From an uncultured Christensenellaceae bacterium (GTDB lineage Bacteria; Bacillota; Clostridia; Christensenellales; Borkfalkiaceae), in the NCBI GenBank assembly GCA_910587365.1, contig CAJUKJ010000003.1, forward strand, positions 109,289-173,288: a stretch of DNA of 64,000 nt. Reading direction: 5' to 3'. The position numbers and the translations under genes were made by a program. A model generated the notes under the pieces. That model did no database searches and had not been told where the DNA came from. It saw nothing but the letters and a program-made list of their open reading frames with translations. Shown one piece after another: positions 1-8,639 of the stretch; position 1 is the stretch's first letter; every line of letters starts with the position of its first letter.

Positions 1-24
1 GTTGTTCCGCGTTTTGCCTGTCAT
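1..24 (-). CDS. 5' end of a gene running off the window
   Basis: An ATG at 22-24 on the minus strand is preceded by a strong Shine-Dalgarno (GGAGG at the right spacing, about 8 nt before the ATG). Only eight codons are inside the window (MTGKTRNN), so no function can be given. The start lies 75 nt downstream of the stop of the short-chain dehydrogenase gene on the same strand, so the two may be co-transcribed. The call rests on the ribosome binding site alone. Confidence 0.5.
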
Positions 25-99
25 TTTTGACACCTCCGCTTTTACCTGTTTTTATGAAAGTTTCACGCTCGTCACGGCGCGTTAAATCAAGTTCCTTTC

Positions 100-897
100 T
101 CATTGCCTGTACACCCTGTCGTTTATATACAGCGTAACCTTTTCGGGCATAACGTGGGACATTATGCGGTACGCCGAGTTTTTGAACCCGCTTGCCTTGA
201 CGACAGGCGGCTTGTCCGCCAAAATAAGCTTGTAGATATCTTCCGCAACCGCCGCAGGCGACATTCCGCCCTGCTCCATTTCTGCAAGCGCGACTACCGC
301 CCTGTTTACGCTTTGGGCGTATGCCTTGTTTTCATCGTCGGAATAAACCTTGCGTTTAAACGTAAAGCCCGTTGCCGTTCCGCCCGGAAGAAAAGCCGTG
401 ACCTTGATGCCGTAGGGTCTGAGTTCGGAGTACGCTTCGCGGGCGAGCATTTCAAGCGCGGCTTTTGAAGCCGAATAGAACGAGTCGAAGATTATAGGCA
501 AATCTCCGCCTATCGAACCCACTAAAACCATTCTTCCGCCACGCGCCTTCATAAACGGAATAGTTGCCTGTACGGCTTTAAGCGCGCCGAAAAAGTTGAC
601 GTCGAACAGATAGCGGTAATCGCTTTCCTTCGCATACTCAATCGGCGCAGCCATTGAAAATCCCGCACAGTAGACGAGAACGTCTATTCCGTATTTTTCG
701 CCCACCTTGGTAATAACGTCGCTTAGCGTACTTCCCGCAGCCACGTCTGCGGTAATATTTTTAACGCTTGAACTTTTACATGGCGTGCGGGAAATATTTA
801 CAACGTTCCAGCCGCGTTCGGAAAGTCTTGTACAGACTGCGCAGCCTATACCCGAACTGCCGCCTACAACTATTGCGGTTTTTTGAAACTTTTCCAT
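100..897 (-). CDS. SDR-family NAD(P)-dependent oxidoreductase
   Basis: A cytosolic short-chain dehydrogenase/reductase of 265 residues with a Rossmann fold. The N-terminal nucleotide-binding loop GGSSGIG is at residues 12-18, the NAG-like segment reads YCAG, and the catalytic Tyr-x-x-x-Lys is in SFYSASKAALE, preceded by the Ser of GSIGG. Length matches classical SDRs with a somewhat long C-terminal substrate region. I start at the ATG of MEKFQK because the upstream extension (MLCINFFY...) is unlike the family; no strong Shine-Dalgarno is visible. The substrate cannot be told from sequence; the overall look (short-chain dehydrogenase with a C-terminal tail) allows a lipid or sphingoid-ketone reductase, but that is only a guess. 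Confidence 0.85.
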   Translation of the reverse strand: MEKFQKTAIVVGGSSGIGCAVCTRLSERGWNVVNISRTPCKSSSVKNITADVAAGSTLSDVITKVGEKYGIDVLVYCAGFSMAAPIEYAKESDYRYLFDVNFFGALKAVQATIPFMKARGGRMVLVGSIGGDLPIIFDSFYSASKAALEMLAREAYSELRPYGIKVTAFLPGGTATGFTFKRKVYSDDENKAYAQSVNRAVVALAEMEQGGMSPAAVAEDIYKLILADKPPVVKASGFKNSAYRIMSHVMPEKVTLYINDRVYRQ

Positions 898-975
898 ACT
901 TCTATCTTGCGGAAGATAGAAAAAATTTATACAAAGCAATCATTCGATTTTGCCTGAGTAAATAAACTTTACGGC

Positions 976-1749
976 TTAACCGAAGGCTACGTCGAGTATC
1001 ATCATAAGTGCGAATCCGAAAATTACACCCGCTGTCGCTTTGACCTTACTGCCCGAAAACGATTCGGGAATAAGCTCTGAACAGACTACCGCAATCATTG
1101 CGCCCGCTGAAAACGACAACGCCCACGGCAGAAGCCCGCTTGCAAACGTAACGGTAAGCGCGCCGAGGACGCCTGCGACTATTTCAACCGCACCCGATAG
1201 CTGACCTATGATAAACGATTTACATCTGCCCATACCGTTGGCACGCAGGGGAAACGCAACGCACATACCTTCGGGAAAGTTTTGTATTCCGATGCCGACT
1301 GCAAGCATAATAGCTGCAACCGCACCCATTCCGTTGCCCGCGGCAAGCGCGCCGAACGCAACGCCGATTGCCATTCCTTCGGGAATATTGTGAATTGTAA
1401 CCGCAATGCACATTACCGCGCAGCTTTTCTTTTTTGCGTTGCCCGTAAAAAAGTTAAGCTTTCCTGTAACTATGTCTGTAAGTATTATCAAAATTCCGCC
1501 GAGCAGAAAACCGCCCGTAAGTACTAAATACGAATATTCCACGCCCGTTTCAAGAGCGGGCATCAATAGTGAAAAAAACGTTGAAGCCAGCATTATGCCC
1601 GCCGCGCTGCTCATCATAAACGAGAAAGCGTTTTTGCCTACGCTTTTACAAAAAAAGACCGGCAAAGCACCCAAAGCAGTCATTGCCCATGTAAAAGTCG
1701 TGGCTATGAGTGCCTGTTGCCAGCCGTATAAATTATAAAACCATTCCAC
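976..1749 (-). CDS. ZIP family divalent metal transporter
   Basis: An integral membrane transporter of the ZIP (Zrt/Irt-like) family, importing Zn2+ or other divalent metals. About 257 residues with roughly eight hydrophobic helices, the usual bacterial ZupT/GufA size. The two metal-site helices carry the hallmark motifs HNIPEGMA (TM4) and NFPEGM (TM5), the second with Asn in place of the usual His. I choose the GTG start at 1747-1749 because GGAGAA sits six nt upstream; a longer reading from a TTG at 1782 lacks a ribosome site. It stands alone between the SDR gene and the folA terminator. Metal specificity is not determinable here. Confidence 0.88.
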   Translation of the reverse strand: MEWFYNLYGWQQALIATTFTWAMTALGALPVFFCKSVGKNAFSFMMSSAAGIMLASTFFSLLMPALETGVEYSYLVLTGGFLLGGILIILTDIVTGKLNFFTGNAKKKSCAVMCIAVTIHNIPEGMAIGVAFGALAAGNGMGAVAAIMLAVGIGIQNFPEGMCVAFPLRANGMGRCKSFIIGQLSGAVEIVAGVLGALTVTFASGLLPWALSFSAGAMIAVVCSELIPESFSGSKVKATAGVIFGFALMMILDVAFG

Positions 1750-1837
1750 AATAATTTCTCCATAGTATATCCTTGAAATCAATGTAAAGCTGAAATTACA
1801 GTTACTTTATACTATGTAACGGGAACGTCATTTTGTT

Positions 1838-1862
1838 AAAAAAACGCAGCCCTAAGGCTGCG
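1838..1862 (-). terminator. intrinsic terminator after folA
   Basis: Perfect 7-bp stem CGCAGCC/GGCTGCG with a 4-nt loop, followed on the minus strand by a run of seven T. It lies directly behind the folA stop and ends the Nudix-thyA-folA unit. Confidence 0.85.
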
Positions 1863-1869
1863 GAAGTGA

Positions 1870-2370
1870 TTATAAAGATTTTAACGATAGGTTTTTATAG
1901 GTTGTGAATTTTATTTCATAGCCGTTTGTTTCCTGAGGTTCACTTTCGTATACAAGCTTGAAATTTCCGTTGTTATCGAGATTTTCAAAATATGCGTCCG
2001 CGCCGCCCACTGCATTTACCTTGGTCACGAGAACTTCGCTGCAATACGGCAGAAGCGTTTTATACATCATAGCCCCGCCTATAACGAAAACTTTATCGGG
2101 GTCGTATTTTTTTATTTCGGCAAACAATTCGTCAAGAGAGCCGACTATTTTACAGTCGTCCCTTTTTTCCCCGTCGGGGTAAAGCACTATGTTAATTCTG
2201 TTTTTCAGCGGGTTGCCGCCCGGAAACGACTTTAAAGTATTTGAACCCATAACGACTACGTTACCGGTCGTCGTTTCCCTGAAAAACTTCATATCAGCGG
2301 GTATGGAAAACATAAGTCCGTTGCTTTTGCCTATGCCCCACTCTTTATCCGCATGCAGTATTGCTTTCAT
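1870..2370 (-). CDS. folA: dihydrofolate reductase
   Basis: Reduces dihydrofolate to tetrahydrofolate with NADPH, restoring the folate consumed by ThyA next door. The 166-residue protein has the normal length. Visible motifs are WGIGKSNGL near residue 11, IPADMKFF with the catalytic acidic residue, VVVMGSNTLKSF (cofactor loop) and VIGGAMMYKTLLPYC. The Trp usual in the LPW and RxTWES segments is replaced by Phe and Leu, so this is a divergent member. AAGGAG lies just before the ATG. It is nine nt behind thyA, in the classical thyA-folA order, and is followed by a terminator. Confidence 0.92.
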   Translation of the reverse strand: MKAILHADKEWGIGKSNGLMFSIPADMKFFRETTTGNVVVMGSNTLKSFPGGNPLKNRINIVLYPDGEKRDDCKIVGSLDELFAEIKKYDPDKVFVIGGAMMYKTLLPYCSEVLVTKVNAVGGADAYFENLDNNGNFKLVYESEPQETNGYEIKFTTYKNLSLKSL

Positions 2371-2379
2371 ATTCGCTCC

Positions 2380-3210
2380 TTACTCCGCAACGGGTATTTC
2401 GTATTTTTTAGTATTACACTCGTAATCTATCAGTTTAAAACTGTCGACCGTAAAGTCGTAAAAGCTTTTAACGCCGGTATCCACTTCAAGCTTGGGTGCG
2501 GGCAGACAGGGCATTTTTATAATTTCTTCAACGATAGGAACGTGCCTGTCATAAATGTGCGCGTCCGCAATTACGTGTACAAGTTCCCCTGCCTTTAAAC
2601 CCGAAACCTGCGCAAACATTATCAATAAAACCGCATACTGCACTACATTCCAGTTATTTGCGGTAAGCATATCGTTTGAACGCTGGTTCAATATACCGTT
2701 TAGGGTATTGCCCGAAACGTTGAACGTCATAGAATACGCACAGGGATATAAATTCATTTCATTCAAGTCCGAGAAATTATAAATATTAGTCATAATACGG
2801 CGGCTGGCGGGGTTATTTTTAAGGTCGAACAGTACCCTGTCAACCTGGTCGAATTCCCCCTCCTTATACTTGTGCTTAACGCCCAACTGATAGCCGTATG
2901 CCTTACCGATAGAGCCGCTTTCATCCGCCCACTGGTTCCAGATTTTTGAATTGAGGTCTTTAACGTTATTACTCTTTTTCTGCCATATCCAAAGAAGCTC
3001 GTCAATGCAGGATTTAAAGTAAGTGCGTCTTATTGTAAGTATCGGAAATTCCTTTTGCAAATCATACCTGTTTACAATTCCGAATTTTTTTACCGTATGC
3101 GCGGGAGTACCGTCACTCCATTTTGGACGGACGGGCAAGTCGGTATCCCACACCCCGTTATCTAAGATATCGCGCATATTGCTTATAAAAATTTCGTCAG
3201 CTTTGCTCAT
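2380..3210 (-). CDS. thyA: thymidylate synthase (folate-dependent ThyA)
   Basis: Converts dUMP to dTMP using methylene-tetrahydrofolate as carbon donor and reductant, producing dihydrofolate. The 276-residue protein carries the catalytic Cys in NLYPCAYSMTFN near residue 157, the RRIM-type phosphate-binding arginines (NNPASRRIMTNIYN), and QRSNDML with the Asn/Asp that read the pyrimidine. The C-terminal VIADAHIYDRHV contains the nucleotide-binding His and Tyr. The PCA (not PCH) active site and short insert resemble the phage/Bacillus ThyA branch. GGAGATTGAA precedes the ATG. It is co-transcribed with the Nudix-GNAT gene (15 nt upstream) and folA. Confidence 0.93.
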   Translation of the reverse strand: MSKADEIFISNMRDILDNGVWDTDLPVRPKWSDGTPAHTVKKFGIVNRYDLQKEFPILTIRRTYFKSCIDELLWIWQKKSNNVKDLNSKIWNQWADESGSIGKAYGYQLGVKHKYKEGEFDQVDRVLFDLKNNPASRRIMTNIYNFSDLNEMNLYPCAYSMTFNVSGNTLNGILNQRSNDMLTANNWNVVQYAVLLIMFAQVSGLKAGELVHVIADAHIYDRHVPIVEEIIKMPCLPAPKLEVDTGVKSFYDFTVDSFKLIDYECNTKKYEIPVAE

Positions 3211-3225
3211 TTCAATCTCCGTATT

Positions 3226-4104
3226 TTATTTACCGTGAACCATTAAAAAATCATCCATAACGAAGCCGCCGCCTATATCCGCGGTAACGCTTTGTGCAAT
3301 TTTAAAGCCGTAATGCTTGAAAATATTTACGGAATGAACGTCGTCGCGTTTGACCGTAAGATACACGGGACGGTTAAGGCTTGCCAATAAATTTGAAGTT
3401 ACTTTTTTGCCGCGTGCGAACTTTTTTATGTACAGCTTGGATAAAAAAGTTCCTTCTTCAAACGACGGCTGAAAGCGTTTTGCGGGACAGTACGCAAAAA
3501 AGCCCGCCGCTTCGCCGTTAAAGTATATTAATTTATAAGTATATTCTTTTTCAGAAGTATTTCTTTTCATCGCTTCGGGTGTAAGGTACAGATTAATCAT
3601 ATAATCTATCTGACCCTCCGCGGTAATTTTATCAAAAGCTTCGTGCATTACATCGCCCGCGATGCTGTTTATCAATTTAAAATCTTCATCGCTTTGCGCA
3701 ATCTGCGTTTTTATATATCCCTTTTTAAGTATTCCGAGAAATTGCTTGTCCGCGGAAGCCCACTCGTCCGGTTCAAGCTTTTCGCAATCAATCCAACGCT
3801 CTTCTTCATGCTCTTTTAACTCGTAATCGGATAACGGCTTTGCAAAATAAACCGATAAACATACGGCAGTATTGGGATAATCGTATTCAATGGTATTGAG
3901 AAGCTCGCCGACCTCTATATCCAGCGACAGCTCTTCGCGGCATTCGCGTATAAGGGCTTGCTCGGGAGTTTCGCCCTCCTCGACTTTTCCGCCTACAAAC
4001 TCGAATTTATGGATTACCTCTTCATTACCGTCGGCACGGCGCAATGCAAGAAGCTTGCCGTCTTTGACAATTGCTGCCCCGACTACGTTTATATGGGTTT
4101 TCAT
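3226..4104 (-). CDS. Nudix hydrolase fused to a GNAT acetyltransferase
   Basis: Two domains in one 292-residue protein. The N-terminal half (about residues 1-130) is a MutT/CTP-pyrophosphohydrolase-like Nudix domain; its box, from GKVEEGE to REELSLD, follows GX5EX7REUXEEXGU except that the late Gly is Ser. The C-terminal half (about 140-292) looks like a GNAT N-acetyltransferase with an LYIKKFARGKKVTSNLL acetyl-CoA-type segment and an HSVNIFKHYGF end. A role in cleaning the nucleotide pool fits its place at the head of the thyA-folA operon. I use the second ATG (4104) because a TTGACT-17-TAAAAT promoter ends six nt before it, which would give a leaderless mRNA. The acetyl acceptor is unknown. 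Confidence 0.82.
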   Translation of the reverse strand: MKTHINVVGAAIVKDGKLLALRRADGNEEVIHKFEFVGGKVEEGETPEQALIRECREELSLDIEVGELLNTIEYDYPNTAVCLSVYFAKPLSDYELKEHEEERWIDCEKLEPDEWASADKQFLGILKKGYIKTQIAQSDEDFKLINSIAGDVMHEAFDKITAEGQIDYMINLYLTPEAMKRNTSEKEYTYKLIYFNGEAAGFFAYCPAKRFQPSFEEGTFLSKLYIKKFARGKKVTSNLLASLNRPVYLTVKRDDVHSVNIFKHYGFKIAQSVTADIGGGFVMDDFLMVHGK

Positions 4105-4110
4105 AAGCAT

Positions 4111-4139
4111 ATTTTACCACTTTACGCCGATATAGTCAA
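4111..4139 (-). promoter_or_regulatory. sigma-A-type promoter of the Nudix-thyA-folA operon
   Basis: TTGACT (4134-4139), 17-nt spacer, TAAAAT (4111-4116) on the minus strand. The expected start point coincides with the ATG at 4104. It is back-to-back with the aldehyde dehydrogenase promoter, the two -35 boxes being 23 nt apart. Confidence 0.8.
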
Positions 4140-4162
4140 CCGTTAGCGGAAAAATTAATTAT

Positions 4163-4191
4163 TTGACAACAGGCTCGTTAAGTTTTATAAT
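4163..4191 (+). promoter_or_regulatory. consensus sigma-A promoter of the aldehyde dehydrogenase gene
   Basis: Perfect TTGACA (4163-4168), 17-nt spacer, perfect TATAAT (4186-4191). The ATG at 4198 begins seven nt after the -10 box, so the transcript should begin at or next to the start codon. Confidence 0.88.
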
Positions 4192-4197
4192 TAAATT

Positions 4198-5559
4198 ATG
4201 ATTGACGAAATAATTAAAAACCAGCGCAATTTTTTCGACAGTGGAAACACGCTTGACGTAAAAACGAGGTTAAGCTATCTTAAAAAGCTGAAAGCCGCAA
4301 TAATTGAAAACGAAGTTAAAATTTGTACTGCGTTGAAAAAGGATTTGGGAAAATCCGCATCCGAAGCGTATATGTGCGAAATCGGTATGGTTTTGGAAGA
4401 TTTGTCTTACCAGATAAAACATCTTAAAGGTTGGGTTAAACCTGAAAGAAAGCGTTCGCCAATGGCGCAGTTCCCCTCTTCAAGCTATATTCTTCCTTCG
4501 CCTTACGGTTGTACTCTTATAATTTCGCCCTGGAATTATCCCTTTTTGCTGTCACTTCAACCGCTAATCGGCGCGGTTGGCGCAGGCAATACCGTTTTAT
4601 TGAAACCTTCACGGTTTTCAAAGCACACGAGCGCGGTCATTAAGGAATTGGTCGGAAGCGTCTTTCCACCCGAATATGCGGCAGTCGTTTACGGGGACGA
4701 CGGTTTAAGCCAAAAGCTTTTGGAATATAAATTCGATTATATTTTCTTTACGGGCGGCGCGCGCGTAGGGAAAAGCGTTTATGTGCAGGCAGCAAATAAC
4801 CTTACGCCCGTCACTTTGGAGCTTGGCGGTAAAAGCCCCGTTATTATAGATAAAACGGCAGATATCAACCTTGCGGCAAAGCGCGTTGCATTCGGCAAAT
4901 TTCTGAACGCGGGGCAGACATGCGTCGCACCCGATTACGTGTTGGTACACGAAAGCGTTGCCAAACAATTTGCAAACAGTCTTAAAGTGTGGATTGAAAA
5001 GCTTTTCCCCGACGCGCTTGAAAACGAAGATTACGGAAAAATTATTACCCAAAGGCATTTTGACAGACTGTTAAGCCTGATTTGCGGAAACGTTTATTAT
5101 GGCGGAAACAGCGACAGCGGAAAATTGAAAATCGAACCTACGGTTATTTACCCTGCAAGCCCCGACGACGCGGCTATGCGCGAAGAAATTTTCGGCCCTG
5201 TTCTCCCCATAATCGAGTATTCGACGGAAGAAAAGATGTTTTCGGTTATAGAAGCAAACCGCACACCCCTTGCGCTGTATCTATTCACGACGAAAAAAAG
5301 TACGGAGCAAAAAGTATTTTCGCACGTGCAGTTCGGCGGAGGCTGCGTAAACGACGTGGTAATACATCTTGCCTCTACCTCGCTTCCGTTCGGCGGGGTA
5401 GGAAATTCCGGCATAGGGAGTTATCACGGCAAAAAGAGTTTTGAAACCTTTTCCCACTTTAAGTCGGTTTTAAAGAAATCGAACTTAATCGATATGCCCG
5501 TGCGGTATACGCCGTACACAAAATTCAAAGATAAGCTGATAAAATTTTTTATGAAATAG
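4198..5559 (+). CDS. aldehyde dehydrogenase (ALDH3-like)
   Basis: Oxidises an aldehyde to the acid with NAD(P)+. The 453-residue protein has the compact class-3/fatty aldehyde dehydrogenase size. The general-base Glu is in VTLELGGKSPV (about residue 207) and the catalytic Cys in LNAGQTCVAPDYVLV (about 241); FTGGARVGK is the coenzyme loop and EEIFGPVLP the late conserved segment. The C-terminal stretch ends in hydrophobic/basic residues (KFKDKLIKFFMK) as in membrane-associated relatives. The N-terminus fits the family without any upstream leader or Shine-Dalgarno. It is a single-gene unit ended by a bidirectional terminator shared with pflB. The physiological aldehyde is not evident. Confidence 0.9.
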   Translation: MIDEIIKNQRNFFDSGNTLDVKTRLSYLKKLKAAIIENEVKICTALKKDLGKSASEAYMCEIGMVLEDLSYQIKHLKGWVKPERKRSPMAQFPSSSYILPSPYGCTLIISPWNYPFLLSLQPLIGAVGAGNTVLLKPSRFSKHTSAVIKELVGSVFPPEYAAVVYGDDGLSQKLLEYKFDYIFFTGGARVGKSVYVQAANNLTPVTLELGGKSPVIIDKTADINLAAKRVAFGKFLNAGQTCVAPDYVLVHESVAKQFANSLKVWIEKLFPDALENEDYGKIITQRHFDRLLSLICGNVYYGGNSDSGKLKIEPTVIYPASPDDAAMREEIFGPVLPIIEYSTEEKMFSVIEANRTPLALYLFTTKKSTEQKVFSHVQFGGGCVNDVVIHLASTSLPFGGVGNSGIGSYHGKKSFETFSHFKSVLKKSNLIDMPVRYTPYTKFKDKLIKFFMK

Positions 5560-5560
5560 A

Positions 5561-5590
5561 AATGCGGGACGGCAACTGCCGTCCCGCATT
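5561..5590. terminator. bidirectional terminator between aldehyde dehydrogenase and pflB
   Basis: A 30-nt near-perfect palindrome with arms AATGCGGGACGGCA and its complement, T-rich on the plus side (TATTT) and serving both convergent genes; it begins just after one stop codon and ends three nt before the other. Confidence 0.85.
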
Positions 5591-5593
5591 TAT

Positions 5594-7855
5594 TTAAAAT
5601 GATTGGTGGATTGTTCTCGATATTACGTCGTTCTGCTGTTCGCGGGTAAGCTTGTTGAAGTTTACCGCATAACCCGAAACGCGTATCGTAAGCTGGGGAT
5701 ATTTTTCGGGATGAGCCTGTGCGTCCAAAAGAGTATCGCGGTTGAATACGTTGACGTTTAAATGATGACCGCCGTCGGTAACATAGCCGTCAAGCATATT
5801 CGCAAGGTTGTTTTTACGCGTTTCGCAGTCCTTACCGAGAGATTCGGGAGTAATGGAGAACGTATTTGAAATACCGTCCCTTGCGTATTCGTAAGGAAGC
5901 TTTGCAACCGATTCAAGCGAAGCAAGCGCGCCGTTGCTGTCCCTGCCGTGCATAGGGTTTGCACCGGGGGCAAGAGGTTCGCCCGCCCTTCTGCCGTCGG
6001 GAGTGTTACCCGTGTTCTTACCGTACACCACGTTGCTCGTTATCGTAAGTATCGAAGTCGTAGGCAGGCTTTCACGGTAAGTGTAATTGTTTCTTATCTT
6101 GCCCATAAAGGTTTTCAAAAGCCAGACGGCGATTTCGTCAACCCTGTCGTCATTGTTTCCGTATTTGGGATAGTCGCCCTCTATTTTGAAATCAGTAACT
6201 ATCCCCTCTGCGTTGCGGATAGGGTAAACCTTTGCATATTTGATAGCGGAAAGCGAGTCAGCCGCGCACGAAAGCCCAGCAATGCCCGTGGCAAAAAATC
6301 TTCTTACCTCGGTGTCGTGCAAAGCCATTTCAAGTGCTTCGTAGCTGTATTTGTCGTGCATGTAATGAATGAGGTTAAGGGTATTGACGTACAAGCCGGC
6401 AAGCCAGTCCATCATCTGCTCATACTTTTGCTTTACCTCTTCATAATCCAAAGCCCCGTCGCCGTGAACAGGTTCGTACTCGGGCGAAACCTGAAAAGCC
6501 TTACCCGTTTCCTTGTCCTTTAAAAGCTCGTCCTTGCCGCCGTTAATGGCGTACAGCAGGCATTTTGCAAGGTTGGCGCGCGCCCCGAAGAATTGCATAT
6601 CTTTGCCTACGCGCATACAGCTTACGCAACAAGCTATGCAGTAGTCGTCACCCATTTCCGGACGCATAAGGTCGTCGCTTTCGTACTGGATTGCCGAAGT
6701 CTTGATTGAAAGCTCCGCACAGAATTTTTTGAAACCGTCGGGAAGATTTACAGACCAAAGTACCGTAAGGTTGGGTTCGGGAGCAGGACCGAGGTTGGTT
6801 AATGTATGAAGTATTCTGAAAGAAGACTTGGTAACAAGCGTTCTTCCGTCAACCCCCATTCCGCCTATCGATTCCGTAACCCAGGTAGGGTCGCCCGAAA
6901 ACATTTCGTTATATTCTTTGATACGCATAAACTTGATAATTCTCAGCTTCATTACGAAGTGGTCGACAAGCTCCTGCGCGCTCTCTTCGGTAAGGATACC
7001 GCGGTCGATATCGCGTTGTATAAATATATCGAGGAACGTTGAATTTCTGCCTATTGACATTGCCGCGCCGTTTTGGTCCTTCACTGCCGCAAGATAGCCG
7101 AAATACAGCGATTGGATAGCTTGCTGCGCGGTTTCGGCAGGCATAGAAATATCGAAGCCGTAAATTTCCGCAAGCTTTTTTAAAGCTTTAAGGGCTTTAA
7201 TCTGCTCGGTCAATTCTTCCCTGTCGCGAATTCTATCGGGCGTCATAACGCCGTCCTTTAACAGCTTGTCATGCTCCTTACAAACGATAAGATAGTCAAC
7301 GCCGTAAAGTGCGACGCGGCGGTAGTCGCCGACAATTCTGCCCCTGCCGTAAGTGTCGGGAAGTCCCGTAAGGATATGCGCCTTGCGTGCGCGGCGCATT
7401 TCCGGCGTGTAAGCGTCATATACGCCCTGATTGTGCGATTTACGATAATTGGTAAATATGTTTTTGACTTCGGGGTCAATTTCATAGCCGTACATATTGA
7501 GTGCCTGCTCCGCCATTTTAATACCGCCGAAGGGTTGCAATGCACGTTTAAAGGGCTTGTCCGTCTGCAAACCGACAATCTTTTCAAGCTTTTTATCTAT
7601 ATAGCCTGCTGAATGCGAAGTAAGCGTCGATACGGTTTTGGTGTCCGCGTCAAGCACTCCGCCCGCCTTTCTTTCCTCTGCGGATAACTTTAAAATTTCG
7701 TCCCAGAGTGCAAGCGTTGCCTTAGTCGGCGGAGCAAGGAACTGCCCGTCGCCTTCATAGGGCGTATAGTTATTTTGAATAAAATCTCTTACGTTTACTT
7801 CGCCGTCTTCACTCCATTTCGACGGTTTGAAACCTTCCCAAGCTTTGAATTTCAT
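5594..7855 (-). CDS. pflB: pyruvate formate-lyase
   Basis: Cleaves pyruvate with CoA into acetyl-CoA and formate by glycyl-radical chemistry; central to anaerobic fermentation and a source of formate for one-carbon units. The 753-residue protein has full PFL length. The two adjacent active-site Cys are in CIACCVSC (about residue 408) and the glycyl radical Gly is in RVSGYAV, 26 residues from the C-terminus. The PFL-specific segments near the N-terminus (EGFKPSKW, NNYTPYEGD) separate it from glycerol/diol dehydratases. GAGGTG is at good distance before the ATG. It follows its activase pflA by 14 nt in one operon, behind a riboswitch-like leader. Confidence 0.97.
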   Translation of the reverse strand: MKFKAWEGFKPSKWSEDGEVNVRDFIQNNYTPYEGDGQFLAPPTKATLALWDEILKLSAEERKAGGVLDADTKTVSTLTSHSAGYIDKKLEKIVGLQTDKPFKRALQPFGGIKMAEQALNMYGYEIDPEVKNIFTNYRKSHNQGVYDAYTPEMRRARKAHILTGLPDTYGRGRIVGDYRRVALYGVDYLIVCKEHDKLLKDGVMTPDRIRDREELTEQIKALKALKKLAEIYGFDISMPAETAQQAIQSLYFGYLAAVKDQNGAAMSIGRNSTFLDIFIQRDIDRGILTEESAQELVDHFVMKLRIIKFMRIKEYNEMFSGDPTWVTESIGGMGVDGRTLVTKSSFRILHTLTNLGPAPEPNLTVLWSVNLPDGFKKFCAELSIKTSAIQYESDDLMRPEMGDDYCIACCVSCMRVGKDMQFFGARANLAKCLLYAINGGKDELLKDKETGKAFQVSPEYEPVHGDGALDYEEVKQKYEQMMDWLAGLYVNTLNLIHYMHDKYSYEALEMALHDTEVRRFFATGIAGLSCAADSLSAIKYAKVYPIRNAEGIVTDFKIEGDYPKYGNNDDRVDEIAVWLLKTFMGKIRNNYTYRESLPTTSILTITSNVVYGKNTGNTPDGRRAGEPLAPGANPMHGRDSNGALASLESVAKLPYEYARDGISNTFSITPESLGKDCETRKNNLANMLDGYVTDGGHHLNVNVFNRDTLLDAQAHPEKYPQLTIRVSGYAVNFNKLTREQQNDVISRTIHQSF

Positions 7856-7869
7856 AAAACACCTCTTAT

Positions 7870-8595
7870 TTAAGTATTACTTTGGTATGAATAAAGTATT
7901 CGTCTTGCGTTTTCCACACGCTCCTTTGAAGGAGGATTTACGCCCTTTAAGGCATAAGATATGCCGAGTTTTTCATATTTAACTTCGCCCATAGTATGGT
8001 ATGGCAAAACTTCTACCTTTTTTATGGTTTTTAAAGTCTTTAAAAAATTTTTGAGTTGATATAAATATCCGTCGTTATCGGTAATACCGTCAACTAAAAC
8101 GTGCCTTATCCATATATCCTTGCCGCTATCCGAAAGGAATTTTGCAAAAGCCAAAACGTTTTCATTAGTGTGACCCGTAAGTTTTTTATGCTCTGCCCCG
8201 TCTATATGCTTTATATCCAAAAGAACGAGGTCGGTAAAATTTAAAAGTGTTTTAAACTTTTCCGCATTATCCTTAACGAACGTTATTCCCGACGTGTCCA
8301 ACGCGGTATGGATACCGTAACTCTTTAATATACGGAAAAGCTCCGTAACGAAATCAATCTGTAAAAGCGGTTCTCCGCCAGATACGGTTACTCCGCCGTT
8401 TTTTATATAATTTTTATATTTAAGTGCTTTTGCGGCAACCTCTTCCGCGGTGTATTCCTGCCCTGCCGTATCCCAGGTGTCGGGGTTGTGGCAGTATTTA
8501 CAGCGCATAGGGCAGCCCTGCATAAACACTACGAAGCGTATACCCGGACCGTCTACCGTACCGAACGATTCAAATGAATGAATTTTTCCTACCAT
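7870..8595 (-). CDS. pflA: pyruvate formate-lyase activating enzyme
   Basis: A radical-SAM enzyme that abstracts a hydrogen from the PFL glycine to form the active radical. The CX3CX2C cluster motif is C28-P-M-R-C32-K-Y-C35, preceded by the typical SFESFGTVDGPGIR segment; GGVTVSGGEPLLQ follows. The 241-residue length is normal and there is no extra ferredoxin insert, so it is a PFL-type rather than a glycerol-dehydratase-type activase. I start at the ATG at 8593-8595; the reading from the TTG at 8601 has no support, but neither start has a clear Shine-Dalgarno. It is the first gene of pflA-pflB, downstream of a leader with a terminator and an apparent ZTP aptamer. Confidence 0.95.
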   Translation of the reverse strand: MVGKIHSFESFGTVDGPGIRFVVFMQGCPMRCKYCHNPDTWDTAGQEYTAEEVAAKALKYKNYIKNGGVTVSGGEPLLQIDFVTELFRILKSYGIHTALDTSGITFVKDNAEKFKTLLNFTDLVLLDIKHIDGAEHKKLTGHTNENVLAFAKFLSDSGKDIWIRHVLVDGITDNDGYLYQLKNFLKTLKTIKKVEVLPYHTMGEVKYEKLGISYALKGVNPPSKERVENARRILYSYQSNT

Positions 8596-8605
8596 AAGCA
8601 AAAGA

Positions 8606-8639
8606 ATAAAAAAAGGACTATTTCAAGATAAAACAGCCC
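8606..8639 (-). terminator. terminator in the pflA leader (expression platform)
   Basis: On the minus strand a hairpin of about ten pairs, with arms from GGGCUGUUUU to AAAUAGUCC including some G-U pairs, is followed by a U-rich run of nine bases. Its 5' arm begins with the GGGC that ends the aptamer (8636-8639), so aptamer folding and terminator formation are mutually exclusive. This is the arrangement of a transcriptional ON switch. Confidence 0.75.
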
